Shown piece by piece: positions 43,693-52,216 of a stretch of DNA of 64,000 bases; within the stretch, counting starts at the first letter, position 1, and every line of letters begins with the position of its first letter. The DNA lies in assembly GCF_001898575.1 (NCBI RefSeq), contig NZ_MKUD01000081.1, forward strand, positions 155,606 to 219,605. Direction: 5' to 3'. This DNA comes from Spirosoma sp. 48-14. GTDB taxonomy: Bacteria > Bacteroidota > Bacteroidia > Cytophagales > Spirosomataceae. A model generated the notes under the pieces. The model did no database searches. It was not told where the DNA came from and saw only the letters and a list, made by a program, of their open reading frames with translations. The translations under genes and the position numbers were made by a program.

Positions 43693-44565
43693 TTACCGCT
43701 GCGTGTAATCGGATAAAGGCAATCCATCGCCATCGTCGCGAACGGCAGCCATAATTTTTTCGACCTCCTGCACCCGGTCCGTATCACCATTTTTTTCAAA
43801 GGCCAGCGTTAGGTTGCGCAGTACCCGCCGGACGATATCGGTGTTGGTACAGGGTTGATAAAAAGCATCCAGACGCTGAATATTCAACTGATCGATGTAC
43901 TGGTCAATATCTTTCGTTGTAAACACCAGCCCCCGGTTAAACACATTGATGTAGAACTGTACCCCATTGGTTTTGTAGGTAAGTACAAATAAATTGGGCA
44001 GGTTCACGCCATACACCGGCAGATTCAGTCGACGGGCTATGAGCATATACAGCACACAAAGCGTGATGGGATTACCCCGTCGCGATTCGAGTACCTGATT
44101 GATCATCGAGTTGGCTGGCGAGTGAAAATGCTTTGTGTTAGGAGCAAATTTCAGTTTTGAGAAAAAGGCCGTATTCATCGCCTTGATTTGTTCGTCGGGA
44201 TGCATATCGACTTTAAAATCGACCCACACATCGTAGAACAACTGCTCGACATCCTGCCGGAGTTTGGCCAATGACAGGTCAGGATACTGATAGGTGGCAA
44301 CGATCCATAGCCCTTCCAGCAAATCCATGGCGCCACCGTTTTTCCAGTCACGCATCCGTTCCAGAACCGATTCATACTGAAGGTCATGAATCAACTCTTC
44401 AATCCGTTTTTGCAGAGTAGAGTTAAAACTTCCCTCCCATTCTGTTTCTAAAAGCGGAATCATTTGTCCCCCAATTTGCCGAATTCGCTGTTCGACATGC
44501 TCCACCACTTCCGGGTCTTCATCGTCCAGGAGCGAGATCAGGGCTTTCAATTCGTTGTCGTTCAT
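43693..44565 (-). CDS. Transglutaminase-fold (SirB1-like) protein
   Basis: A 290-residue cytoplasmic protein. The middle (about 130-200) carries the transglutaminase-like fold with GNPITLCVLYMLIARRLNLP, where the Cys lies in the NPITLCVLY segment, typical of Transglut_core2/SirB1 proteins. The N-terminal 100 residues are helical with HEAT-like character; the C-terminus is helical too. It starts at ATG 44565; 11 codons before are open. Enzymatic function is not established for the family. It has a convergent neighbour on its 3' side and divergent galE on its 5' side. Confidence 0.8.
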   Translation of the reverse strand: MNDNELKALISLLDDEDPEVVEHVEQRIRQIGGQMIPLLETEWEGSFNSTLQKRIEELIHDLQYESVLERMRDWKNGGAMDLLEGLWIVATYQYPDLSLAKLRQDVEQLFYDVWVDFKVDMHPDEQIKAMNTAFFSKLKFAPNTKHFHSPANSMINQVLESRRGNPITLCVLYMLIARRLNLPVYGVNLPNLFVLTYKTNGVQFYINVFNRGLVFTTKDIDQYIDQLNIQRLDAFYQPCTNTDIVRRVLRNLTLAFEKNGDTDRVQEVEKIMAAVRDDGDGLPLSDYTQR

Positions 44566-44631
44566 TCGTTTATACCGCCTGAGAGAATAACCTCTCAATA
44601 AAAACTGCTTTCGTAAACCTCCTGAATATAC

Positions 44632-44639
44632 TACTTTTG
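44632..44639 (+). promoter_or_regulatory. Candidate -7 box (TACTTTTG) for galE
   Basis: TACTTTTG matches TAnnTTTG and lies 57 bp before the TTG start of galE. A -33 TTG is not clear. The leader would be about 50 nt. Confidence 0.45.
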
Positions 44640-44695
44640 TCTGGTTTTACGAGTCGCTATGCTACTATAGCAACAAAATTTTCCTAAAAAACGGT

Positions 44696-45727
44696 TTGAC
44701 TCCTACAGATAATTCCTCCAAAATTCTGGTTACCGGTGGCGCCGGTTTTATTGGCTCGCACACGGTTGTTTCGTTGGTTGAAGCTGGTTTTGAGCCGGTT
44801 ATTGTCGACGACTTTTCGAACTCCGAACGATCAGCACTCGATGGTCTGCGGGCTATTCTGGGTCGAGATGTAACCTGCTACCCTGTCGACTGCAACGACG
44901 CAGCCGCCATGGACGATATCTTTCAGAAAGAAGCCCCACTGGGTGTCATCCATTTTGCCGCTTTCAAGGCTGTGGGTGAATCGGTGGCACAACCGCTGAA
45001 ATATTACCGGAATAATCTCGACTCGTTAATGCTCCTGCTGGAGCTGATGCCTAAGCACAACATACGCAACTTCGTATTTTCGTCGTCGTGCACGGTATAT
45101 GGTCAGCCTGAGCAGCTGCCTGTTACAGAAGCAACACCCCGGCTTCCGGCTCAATCTCCCTACGGCAATACCAAGTCCATCGGCGAAGATATTATTCGCG
45201 ATGCAGTGCGGGCGCAAATACCGGTTAAAGCCTTTGCGCTTCGGTATTTCAATCCGATCGGTGCTCATCCATCGGCCGAAATCGGTGAATTGCCCCTTGG
45301 TGTTCCGGCCAATCTGGTTCCATTCATCACCCAAACTGCCGCTGGTATTCGCTCTAGTCTGACGGTGTACGGTTCCGATTACAACACACCCGATGGTACG
45401 TGTATCCGCGACTATATTGATGTAATGGATCTGGCGGATGCTCACGTACAGGCGCTTCGAAAACTGATCGAAAGTGACGAAACGGCAAGCTACGACGTCA
45501 TTAACATCGGTACAGGACGCGGAGAAACCGTTCTGAACGTAATCAAAACGTTTGAAGAGGCCACTGGCATGAAGCTAAACTATATACTGGGACCACGTCG
45601 GCCCGGCGATGTAGAACAGGTATATGCCGATGTATCGAAAGCGAATCAGGTATTAGGCTGGACCGCCAGACGCTCTCTGGCCGACTCGTTACGCGATGCC
45701 TGGCGCTGGCAGCAAAAGATTAGTTAA
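44696..45727 (+). CDS. galE: UDP-glucose 4-epimerase
   Basis: A 343-residue short-chain dehydrogenase-like enzyme that interconverts UDP-glucose and UDP-galactose with bound NAD. Motifs: ILVTGGAGFIGSHTVVSL (Rossmann), catalytic SSSCTVYGQ and YGNTK (Tyr and Lys), and the FNPIGAHPS loop. The first usable codon is TTG at 44696; there is no ATG before the Rossmann motif. It leads a run galE, rfbB, rfbA (33 and 106 bp apart) for surface-sugar synthesis. Confidence 0.95.
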   Translation: MTPTDNSSKILVTGGAGFIGSHTVVSLVEAGFEPVIVDDFSNSERSALDGLRAILGRDVTCYPVDCNDAAAMDDIFQKEAPLGVIHFAAFKAVGESVAQPLKYYRNNLDSLMLLLELMPKHNIRNFVFSSSCTVYGQPEQLPVTEATPRLPAQSPYGNTKSIGEDIIRDAVRAQIPVKAFALRYFNPIGAHPSAEIGELPLGVPANLVPFITQTAAGIRSSLTVYGSDYNTPDGTCIRDYIDVMDLADAHVQALRKLIESDETASYDVINIGTGRGETVLNVIKTFEEATGMKLNYILGPRRPGDVEQVYADVSKANQVLGWTARRSLADSLRDAWRWQQKIS

Positions 45728-45760
45728 AACGGTAAGCTGAAGCTTATAAACCAAACTAAA

Positions 45761-46813
45761 ATGAAACTTCTAATTACCGGCGGAGCCGGCTTTATCGGGT
45801 CGCATGTGGTGCGCCTGTTCGTAACGAAATACCCGGAGTACCAGATTTATAACCTCGATGCGCTAACCTACGCCGGTAACCTGGCAAACCTGACCGACAT
45901 CGAAAACGCGCCAAACTACACATTTGTAAAAGGCGACATTACCGATGCCAAATTCCTGGAGGATATGTTTGCCGAAATGGGATTCGATGGGGTTATTCAC
46001 CTGGCAGCCGAGTCGCACGTTGACCGTTCCATCACCGATCCCATGTCATTTGTTATGACCAATGTAGTTGGTACGGTAAACCTGCTCAATGCCGCTAAAA
46101 ATAGCTGGAAAGGCAATTTTGAAGGCAAGCGGTTCTACCACGTTTCGACCGACGAAGTGTATGGCTCGCTGCACAACCCGGAAGATTTCTTTACGGAAGA
46201 AACACCGTACGATCCGCAGTCGCCTTATTCAGCCTCCAAAGCCGCTTCGGATCATTTTGTACGGGCTTACGGAAATACGTATAAACTGCCCGTTGTTTTG
46301 ACCAACTGCTCGAACAACTACGGCCCCAACCACTTCCCCGAAAAGTTGATTCCGTTGATGATTCATAACATTCGGAACAACAAACCGCTACCTGTCTACG
46401 GTAAAGGAGAAAACGTTCGCGACTGGCTATTCGTGGTTGACCATGCTCGTGCTATCGATACCGTTTTCCACAAAGGGACGCTGGGCGAAACCTATAACAT
46501 CGGCGGATTTAACGAATGGAAAAATATTGATCTGGTGAATCTGCTTTGCCAGATTATGGACCGCAAACTAGGTCGTGAAGAAGGTACATCGGCCAAACTG
46601 ATTACCTACGTCACCGACCGGGCTGGTCATGACCTGCGTTATGCCATCGACGCCCATAAAATCATGAACGAACTCGGCTGGCAACCTTCGCTTCAGTTTG
46701 AAGAAGGTCTCGAAAAAACCGTTGATTGGTTCCTGGCCAATCAGGAGTGGCTGGACAATGTTACGTCCGGCGCTTATCAGAGTTATTATCAGGGAATGTA
46801 CTCAAACAGATAA
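45761..46813 (+). CDS. rfbB: dTDP-glucose 4,6-dehydratase
   Basis: A 350-residue NAD-dependent dehydratase of dTDP-sugar synthesis. Motifs: MKLLITGGAGFIGSHVVRL (Rossmann), VIHLAAESHVDRSI, catalytic Asp-Glu in FYHVSTDEVYG, and YSASKAASDH (Tyr/Lys). Its product dTDP-4-keto-6-deoxyglucose feeds rhamnose or other deoxysugars. The gene follows galE by 33 bp and precedes rfbA; rfbC and rfbD are absent here. A long hairpin begins at its stop codon. Confidence 0.95.
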   Translation: MKLLITGGAGFIGSHVVRLFVTKYPEYQIYNLDALTYAGNLANLTDIENAPNYTFVKGDITDAKFLEDMFAEMGFDGVIHLAAESHVDRSITDPMSFVMTNVVGTVNLLNAAKNSWKGNFEGKRFYHVSTDEVYGSLHNPEDFFTEETPYDPQSPYSASKAASDHFVRAYGNTYKLPVVLTNCSNNYGPNHFPEKLIPLMIHNIRNNKPLPVYGKGENVRDWLFVVDHARAIDTVFHKGTLGETYNIGGFNEWKNIDLVNLLCQIMDRKLGREEGTSAKLITYVTDRAGHDLRYAIDAHKIMNELGWQPSLQFEEGLEKTVDWFLANQEWLDNVTSGAYQSYYQGMYSNR

Positions 46814-46912
46814 CAGGAGTTAGGAGCGAGAAGCGAGGAGTGAGAATTCATCCGGTCGCATTTAGCTTGCGCCAGCCATGCTCACTCCTCGCTCCTCGCT
46901 CCTCGCTCCTTT
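46813..46912. repeat. Word-type hairpin, GGAG family, inside the rfb operon
   Basis: Arms 46813-46844 and 46881-46912 are 32 bp with 28 pairing positions and a 36-nt loop. The stem is made of GAGCGAGGAG words, and it shares TTAGGAGCGAG and AGGAGTGAGAAT with the hairpin at 40466-40563. It starts at the rfbB stop and ends 8 bp before the rfbA start, within what otherwise looks like one transcript, so it could uncouple expression of the two genes or mark an inserted element. Confidence 0.7.
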
Positions 46913-46919
46913 CAAAAAT

Positions 46920-47780
46920 ATGAAAGGAATCATCCTAGCCGGGGGCTCCGGCACCCGCCTTCATCCGCTAACACTGGCCGTATCGAAGCAATTGATGCCG
47001 GTATACGATAAGCCGATGATTTATTACCCTCTGTCTATTCTGATGCTGGCAGGCATTCGGGAAATTTTGATTATTTCAACCCCGCACGACCTGCCTCATT
47101 TTGAAAAACTGCTTGGCGATGGCGAACGCCTGGGTTGTAAATTCACGTACGCCGTTCAGCCTAGTCCTGATGGACTGGCCCAGGCTTTTATTATTGGCGA
47201 AGAATTTATCGGAAACGACAAAGTTGCCCTGGTGCTGGGCGACAATATTTTTTACGGCTCAGGCCTGTCGAAACTCCTTCAGGCGAACAATGATCCTGAT
47301 GGCGGTGTGGTGTACGCTTATCAGGTACATGACCCCGAACGCTATGGCGTCGTTGAATTTGATGAAGCCTTCAACGTTCTGTCGATTGAAGAAAAACCGA
47401 CCAAGCCAAAATCAAACTACGCGGTACCAGGTCTGTACTTCTACGACAACGAGGTTGTGGATATTGCCAAAAACATCAAACCATCGCCCCGTGGTGAACT
47501 CGAAATTACGGACGTAAACCGGGTTTATCTGGAACGCGGCAAGCTGAAAGTAGGGGTTCTGGACCGTGGGACAGCCTGGCTCGATACAGGTACGTTCGAA
47601 TCGTTGATCCAGGCGGGCCAGTTTGTTCACGTCATCGAAGAACGGCAAGGGTTGAAAATCGGCTGCCCCGAAGAAATTGCCTACCGGATGAAATTTATTG
47701 ATGCCGATCAGCTAGCTAAGATCGCTCAGCCCCTTGTCAAAAGTGGGTATGGAGCGTATCTCCTGAATCTGCTGAAGTAA
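46920..47780 (+). CDS. rfbA: Glucose-1-phosphate thymidylyltransferase
   Basis: A 286-residue nucleotidyltransferase that joins glucose-1-phosphate and dTTP to dTDP-glucose, the substrate of RfbB. Motifs: [18 protein letters not shown] at the start, [12 protein letters not shown] and [24 protein letters not shown]. It starts at ATG 46920; the 14 codons upstream are hairpin sequence and not protein. The order rfbB then rfbA is common; usually rfbC and rfbD follow, here a terminator and the IscA-type gene do. Confidence 0.95.
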   Translation: MKGIILAGGSGTRLHPLTLAVSKQLMPVYDKPMIYYPLSILMLAGIREILIISTPHDLPHFEKLLGDGERLGCKFTYAVQPSPDGLAQAFIIGEEFIGNDKVALVLGDNIFYGSGLSKLLQANNDPDGGVVYAYQVHDPERYGVVEFDEAFNVLSIEEKPTKPKSNYAVPGLYFYDNEVVDIAKNIKPSPRGELEITDVNRVYLERGKLKVGVLDRGTAWLDTGTFESLIQAGQFVHVIEERQGLKIGCPEEIAYRMKFIDADQLAKIAQPLVKSGYGAYLLNLLK

Positions 47781-47787
47781 AACTTTT

Positions 47788-47864
47788 GTCACTCCAACTG
47801 GAGGAAGGAATCTTAATTGATTCATAAATCAAGCTTGAGATTTCTCGTTCCTCGAAATGACAAA
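47788..47864. repeat. Degenerate relative of the CGAGGAACGAGG inverted repeat
   Basis: The right arm 47838-47864 matches 1903-1929 in 23 of 27 bases (core CTCGTTCCTCG, then ATGACAAA). The four differences are transitions in pairs (CC to TT and GG to AA). The left arm (from 47788, GTCACTCC...GGAGGAAGGAATCT) is more decayed. It lies just before the terminator of rfbA. Confidence 0.55.
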
Positions 47865-47874
47865 GCTTTGTAAC

Positions 47875-47907
47875 AAAGAAGCCGGTCCTAATGAGACCGG
47901 CTTCTTT
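47875..47907. terminator. Bidirectional intrinsic terminator
   Basis: AAAGAAGCCGGTC (47875-47887) pairs with GACCGGCTTCTTT (47895-47907), 13 bp perfect, 7-nt loop. It ends the galE-rfbB-rfbA transcript; the minus strand reads through it downstream of the IscA-type gene. Confidence 0.85.
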
Positions 47908-47947
47908 ATGAATCTATCACAAAATCTTGAAATTCAGCTTAAGCAGT

Positions 47948-47980
47948 CAAATTCCGCAGGGCCGCCGGAGCGGTTCAGAC
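47948..47980. repeat. 33-bp GC-rich dispersed repeat, copy 2
   Basis: The second copy of the repeat at 18622-18654 (29 of 33 bases identical, last 22 identical). On the minus strand it runs from inside the last codons and stop of the IscA-type gene into its 3' trailer. So copies sit next to a start codon and across a stop codon, in opposite orientations to the genes. Confidence 0.7.
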
Positions 47981-48301
47981 GGCAAAGCTTTCGCCACAGC
48001 CGCAGGTGCGAGTTGCATTCGGGTTTTTGAACTGGAATCCTTTACCATTCAGACCATCCGAAAAATCAAGCTCAGTACCCGCCAGATACAACAGGCTTTT
48101 GCGATCAACCAGAATTTTAATGCCTTTATCCTCAACAACATGGTCGGTAGGCTGCTGGGTCGCATCGAACTGAAGATCATACATCAGGCCCGAACACCCG
48201 CCCCCCTGCACAGCTACCCGAATAGAATACTCGTCAGCCAGACCATCTTTCTGACGCAGTTCAATAATTTTATTTTTAGCGATGTCTGATACCGTAACCA
48301 T
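47975..48301 (-). CDS. HesB/IscA-type iron-sulfur cluster carrier
   Basis: A 108-residue A-type carrier. The three conserved cysteines are in QGGGCSGLMYDL and the C-terminal TRTCGCGESF. It accepts and passes on Fe-S clusters in maturation of client proteins. It starts at ATG 48301 (MVTVSDIAKNK); 14 codons upstream are open but derive from TAATG-type word sequence and would not be expected. It is divergent from the epimerase gene. Confidence 0.9.
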   Translation of the reverse strand: MVTVSDIAKNKIIELRQKDGLADEYSIRVAVQGGGCSGLMYDLQFDATQQPTDHVVEDKGIKILVDRKSLLYLAGTELDFSDGLNGKGFQFKNPNATRTCGCGESFAV

Positions 48302-48452
48302 TGTCAGGAATGTACAATGAATAATGTATAATTGAATTGGCAATACAATCGTAGGTTTGCAGTGCCATCTAATTAACTTTTACCGTATTGGAAAAGTTTC
48401 CTGATCACAGCCTTCATTATACATCGTGCATTAACCACTGTTCATTCTGTGT

Positions 48453-48869
48453 ATGTTTACCAACGTCGAACATATCGGCATCGCCGTTCGTGATATCGCT
48501 ACGTCAAACGAACTCTTTACCAAACTGCTTAATGTAGCTCCCTACAAATCCGAAGCAGTTGCCTCCGAAGGCGTAACCACCTCGTTCTTTCGAGTAAATG
48601 AGACGAAAATCGAGCTTCTCGAAGCAACGAATCCCGATAGCCCCATTGCCAGATTTCTGGAGAAGAAAGGCGAAGGCATTCATCACATCGCCTTTGAAGT
48701 CGATGATATTCTGTCGGAAATGGAGCGGCTAAAAGCCGACGGGTTTACGTTATTGAATGAAGTTCCCAAGCGCGGAGCCGACAACAAATTAGTGTGTTTC
48801 CTGCATCCTAAAGGCACCAACGGTGTGCTGATCGAACTATGCCAGGAGATAAAGGAGTCTAAAGAATGA
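48453..48869 (+). CDS. mce: Methylmalonyl-CoA epimerase
   Basis: A 138-residue vicinal-oxygen-chelate enzyme that interconverts (R)- and (S)-methylmalonyl-CoA in propionate metabolism. The fold's metal ligands appear in NVEHIGIAVRDI (His), KGEGIHHIAFEVDDI (His) and GVLIELCQE (Glu). The end overlaps the aminopeptidase start by 4 bp. Methylmalonyl-CoA mutase is not in the window. The upstream gap (48302-48452) has a decayed word-type hairpin. Confidence 0.9.
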   Translation: MFTNVEHIGIAVRDIATSNELFTKLLNVAPYKSEAVASEGVTTSFFRVNETKIELLEATNPDSPIARFLEKKGEGIHHIAFEVDDILSEMERLKADGFTLLNEVPKRGADNKLVCFLHPKGTNGVLIELCQEIKESKE

Positions 48870-50518
48870 AAAAAAACAGTATTGAATTTCTGATTGGTTT
48901 ACTGGCCCTGGTGGCTACTTCTGCCTGCTCGCAATCGCCCGGTTATTTAGCTCGGTATACCCAGCCGGGCGTCGACGTTCAAAACTACGCCTTTTCGCTT
49001 ACCCTAAGTGATTCGACCAACCTCATCCGTGGCGAAACGACCATCCGGTTTACCCGTGCCGACGACCGACAAACCGTCTGGTTCGACCTGATTGGCGGTA
49101 AATCGGATACCTTACAAACAGGCATGACGGTTCGATCGGTAACACTGGCCGATGGAAAACCAGCTCCTTTTAACCAACGAAATGACAAAGTATTTATCAA
49201 TCTGCCCGCTCAGCCCAATCAGGCAACTGAACTAACCATTCGCTACGACGGAACGCCGAAACAGGGGTTGATTATCAGCCGGAACAAATTTGGCGACCGC
49301 ACTTTCTTCGGTGACAACTGGCCCAACAACGCCCGAAATTACTTACCCGTTGTTGACCATCCGTCCGATAAAGCTACCTGCTCGTTTGCCGTAAATGCCC
49401 CAGCAACCTACCGGGTTATTGCCAATGGCAAGTTTATGGGCGAAAGCAGCCTGCCCAATGCGCGTAAACTCACCCGCTGGCAGGAAAACACGCCTATTCC
49501 AACCAAAGTGATGGTGATTGGTGCCGCCCGGTTTGTGGTGGATGAAGTAGGCTCAATCAATGGGGTTCCGGTGCAAAGCTGGCTGTACCCCAACGATAGC
49601 CAGAAAGGGTTTGTCGATTACCGTCCCGCCAAGGAAATCCTGCAATATTTCATCGACCGGATTGGCCCGTATTCGTATGAGAAGCTGGCGAATGTAGAAT
49701 CGACCACCATTTTTGGAGGCATGGAAAACGCAAGCTGCATTTTCTACAACGAGAAAATAATTGTAGGGCATAAAGATTCGGATGTGGAAGCGCTGCTGGC
49801 ACACGAAATCGCCCATCAGTGGTTCGGTAACTCAGCTACTGAATCCGACTGGTCGCAGTTGTGGCTAAGTGAGGGGTTCGCTACGTATTTCTCCGCCCTC
49901 TATCTGGAACATGCCTACGGCAAAGACACGCTCAACGCTGTTCTGAACCAGAATAAAGGGCAGATTTTTCGCTTTTCGGCTTTAAAACCCAAAGGCACCA
50001 TTGTCGACTCGACGGCCTCAAACCTGATGGATTTACTGAATCCGAATTCGTACCAGAAAGGCGGCTGGGTGCTGCACATGCTTCGGCATGAATTGGGCGA
50101 CGATGTATTCTGGAAAGGCATTCGGGCTTATTATACCGCTTACCGGAACCGCAACGCCCAATCCAGCGATTTACAGGCAATCATGGAAAAAGAATCGGGC
50201 AAAAAACTGGGGCAGTTCTTCCAGCAATGGCTTTACCAACCCGGCTTCCCCGAAATCGTTTGGAGTTCCCGTTATGATGCGACTAAAAAATCGCTGGTCA
50301 TCGACGTTCGGCAGGCACAACGAACGGGGCATCTGTTTACCATTCCGCTTACGTTCAGCCTTCGCGACAATCGCGGACGTGAACTAAGTCGCTCATCTAA
50401 GCTAACCCTCTCAGAGCAAACCCAGACATACACGATTCCGGCAGCGACCAAACCCGCCACCGTCGTCATCGACCCCGACAATACCGTATTGATGCGCAGT
50501 ACCCAAATGGGCAACTAA
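48866..50518 (+). CDS. M1 family aminopeptidase, predicted lipoprotein
   Basis: A 550-residue metallopeptidase. The start has a lipoprotein-type signal (LLALVATSACSQ, Cys near residue 22). A long beta domain leads to the catalytic part: GGMENAS (substrate-binding GxMEN), HEIAHQWFG (HExxH zinc) and LWLSEGFATY (third ligand Glu). The mature protein is about 530 residues, shorter than full M1 enzymes (800-900) but like the two-domain members; a C-terminal helical domain is missing. It removes N-terminal residues from peptides in the envelope. It overlaps the epimerase gene by 4 bp. Confidence 0.9.
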   Translation: MKKNSIEFLIGLLALVATSACSQSPGYLARYTQPGVDVQNYAFSLTLSDSTNLIRGETTIRFTRADDRQTVWFDLIGGKSDTLQTGMTVRSVTLADGKPAPFNQRNDKVFINLPAQPNQATELTIRYDGTPKQGLIISRNKFGDRTFFGDNWPNNARNYLPVVDHPSDKATCSFAVNAPATYRVIANGKFMGESSLPNARKLTRWQENTPIPTKVMVIGAARFVVDEVGSINGVPVQSWLYPNDSQKGFVDYRPAKEILQYFIDRIGPYSYEKLANVESTTIFGGMENASCIFYNEKIIVGHKDSDVEALLAHEIAHQWFGNSATESDWSQLWLSEGFATYFSALYLEHAYGKDTLNAVLNQNKGQIFRFSALKPKGTIVDSTASNLMDLLNPNSYQKGGWVLHMLRHELGDDVFWKGIRAYYTAYRNRNAQSSDLQAIMEKESGKKLGQFFQQWLYQPGFPEIVWSSRYDATKKSLVIDVRQAQRTGHLFTIPLTFSLRDNRGRELSRSSKLTLSEQTQTYTIPAATKPATVVIDPDNTVLMRSTQMGN

Positions 50519-50554
50519 TTCGTTATTTTGCGCCTAACTAACCGCTTTACTACC

Positions 50555-51613
50555 ATGCTCAAGCGCATTTCCATTCAGAATTTCAAAAGCCTGAAAGACG
50601 TCACCCTCGACCTTCAAAAAGTCAACCTCCTCATCGGCCCGAACAACTCAGGCAAAACCAATTTTTTGAAGGCGCTGGAGTATATGGCTAAAGAAAATAC
50701 GAATCAACAGGAGCCGGAATACGAGCGCTTACTTTTCAAACATCATCAAAGTGATCTCATCGCTATTGAATTATTTTACACTCATGACAAAGAGTATAAC
50801 GTTCAAACAATATTTAGCTGTCAGGTAGGAAGTAATGCTCAAATTGAGCGATCAAAGGATTTGATACAGCATGGTCGAAGGTCAAATGGGACAAAACTTC
50901 ACTATAATCCAGATGAATTAAAACAAAGGCTAAACCCTTTAATTATTTACAAACCAGACCCTAATAAATTAGTACAGCCAGCGGATTTTTCTGCCGATGA
51001 AATAGAGTTAAAAGGCGATTGCTCAAATCTCATTCCTTTCCTTTTTTATTTAAATACGAACTACAAACGGGCTTATCAAAAAATAGAAAAGGATTTAGAT
51101 AGATGTGTTCAGGACATAATAAGCTTTAGTACACCACCTGTTAAAATTGGAAAAGATAGTAAACTTGGATTGAAATTTTTCGGCAAACAGGATGAAGAAT
51201 ACTGGGCAGAAGATGTGTCAGAAGGTGTACTTTATTTTTTAGCTCTACTTACCATTATCAACCAACCCAATCCACCAAAACTTTTGCTCCTTGAAGAGCC
51301 CGAAAAAGGGATTCATCCACGACGAATAGAAGAGGTCATCAACTTTATTTTCGGGTTAGCTGACGATAAAGATATTCAGGTAATTATGACGACTCATAGC
51401 CCGGCCGTTGTCGATATGTTTAAAGATATGCCGGAGTCCGTTTTTATTTTCGATAAAGATGAAGAAGGAGCCACGCACGTAAAAAATCTTCAACGTGATA
51501 TTATTGAACCAGAAACGGCCGAAAGCGAAAAAGCGGGCTTTGATCCTCCTCAATACCTCAATGGCTTAGGGGAAGCCTGGAAAGTTGGATTTATAGGCGG
51601 TATACCTCGATGA
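50555..51613 (+). CDS. AAA/ABC-type ATPase, putative defence system component
   Basis: A 352-residue SMC-like ATPase of the AAA_15/AAA_21 type. Walker A is GPNNSGKTNFL at residues 28-38, Walker B LLLLEEPEKGIHPRR, with a switch motif TTHSPAVVDMF. A helical insert of about 110 residues lies between. It begins at ATG 50555; nine codons upstream are open but follow the stop of the M1 gene. The DNA is clearly A/T-richer than the flanks (about 50700-52190), which points to recent acquisition. It is coupled by a 4-bp overlap to a TOPRIM-like gene, the pattern of ATPase-nuclease defence pairs such as OLD-like and PARIS-type systems. Confidence 0.85.
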   Translation: MLKRISIQNFKSLKDVTLDLQKVNLLIGPNNSGKTNFLKALEYMAKENTNQQEPEYERLLFKHHQSDLIAIELFYTHDKEYNVQTIFSCQVGSNAQIERSKDLIQHGRRSNGTKLHYNPDELKQRLNPLIIYKPDPNKLVQPADFSADEIELKGDCSNLIPFLFYLNTNYKRAYQKIEKDLDRCVQDIISFSTPPVKIGKDSKLGLKFFGKQDEEYWAEDVSEGVLYFLALLTIINQPNPPKLLLLEEPEKGIHPRRIEEVINFIFGLADDKDIQVIMTTHSPAVVDMFKDMPESVFIFDKDEEGATHVKNLQRDIIEPETAESEKAGFDPPQYLNGLGEAWKVGFIGGIPR

Positions 51614-52191
51614 ATCAAGTAATTAGCTATGGCATTTTGTGCGAAGACAGAGCACATAAAAATTTCATTGAGCATTACCTCAACCAATGCCATCCAAACG
51701 TATTCCAACAAAATGACTCGTTTGGCTGGCAAATCAAAGCGTCAAATGCTAAAGAAGTAGAAGATGCCCTGCCCGATGCATCCCGACAAGCATTCACCAA
51801 ATTCAACTTAGATATTCTATTTGTTGGTCGGGATGCCGACTCCGTAGAAATCAGGCAAATCGACGCATTAAAGGTAAAATTAACGACACTCTGCCGGGCG
51901 CATTCTAGAGTAATATTCATGATCCCTGTCCAATGTATTGAACACTGGTTGCTTTACCTTCAATGGCGCCAGCAAAACACAGGGTCAACTAAAAATGAGC
52001 CGTTGGATCACATTGCACGACATGAAGCTAAAGCAAAAATATACGGAGGCAAACTTCGGGTTGAAAAACAGCTTGAAAAAGCGAATGAAATCTTAGTTGA
52101 TTTAGCTGCCGACTGGCTCGAATCTCGCTCTGGCAGTTTCAAGCATTTCCACAAACAGGTCGTTGCATTTCTTGACAACTATACCCGTTAA
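51610..52191 (+). CDS. TOPRIM-like putative nuclease, partner of the ATPase
   Basis: A 193-residue protein. The N-terminal GILCEDRAHKNF puts Glu12 in the first TOPRIM position, and ILFVGRDADSVEI gives the DxD pair Asp75/Asp77; a conserved-looking CIEHWLLYLQW follows, like DUF4276- or RloB-type proteins. No signal or membrane segment. These features suggest a metal-dependent nuclease whose activity is controlled by the ATPase coupled upstream (4-bp overlap). The TOPRIM assignment comes from motifs only and is tentative. A/T-rich codon use like the ATPase gene. Confidence 0.65.
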   Translation: MNQVISYGILCEDRAHKNFIEHYLNQCHPNVFQQNDSFGWQIKASNAKEVEDALPDASRQAFTKFNLDILFVGRDADSVEIRQIDALKVKLTTLCRAHSRVIFMIPVQCIEHWLLYLQWRQQNTGSTKNEPLDHIARHEAKAKIYGGKLRVEKQLEKANEILVDLAADWLESRSGSFKHFHKQVVAFLDNYTR

Positions 52192-52216
52192 AACAAACCC
52201 GTTTCGCTATTTGTCT

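Noticed and set aside
46878-46919. An N-terminal extension of rfbA (14 codons).
   Set aside because: The extra codons are the arm of the GGAG-type hairpin; the family begins at MKGIILAGG.
48302-48343. An N-terminal extension of the IscA-type protein.
   Set aside because: The 14 codons are TAATG-type word sequence and absent from the family.
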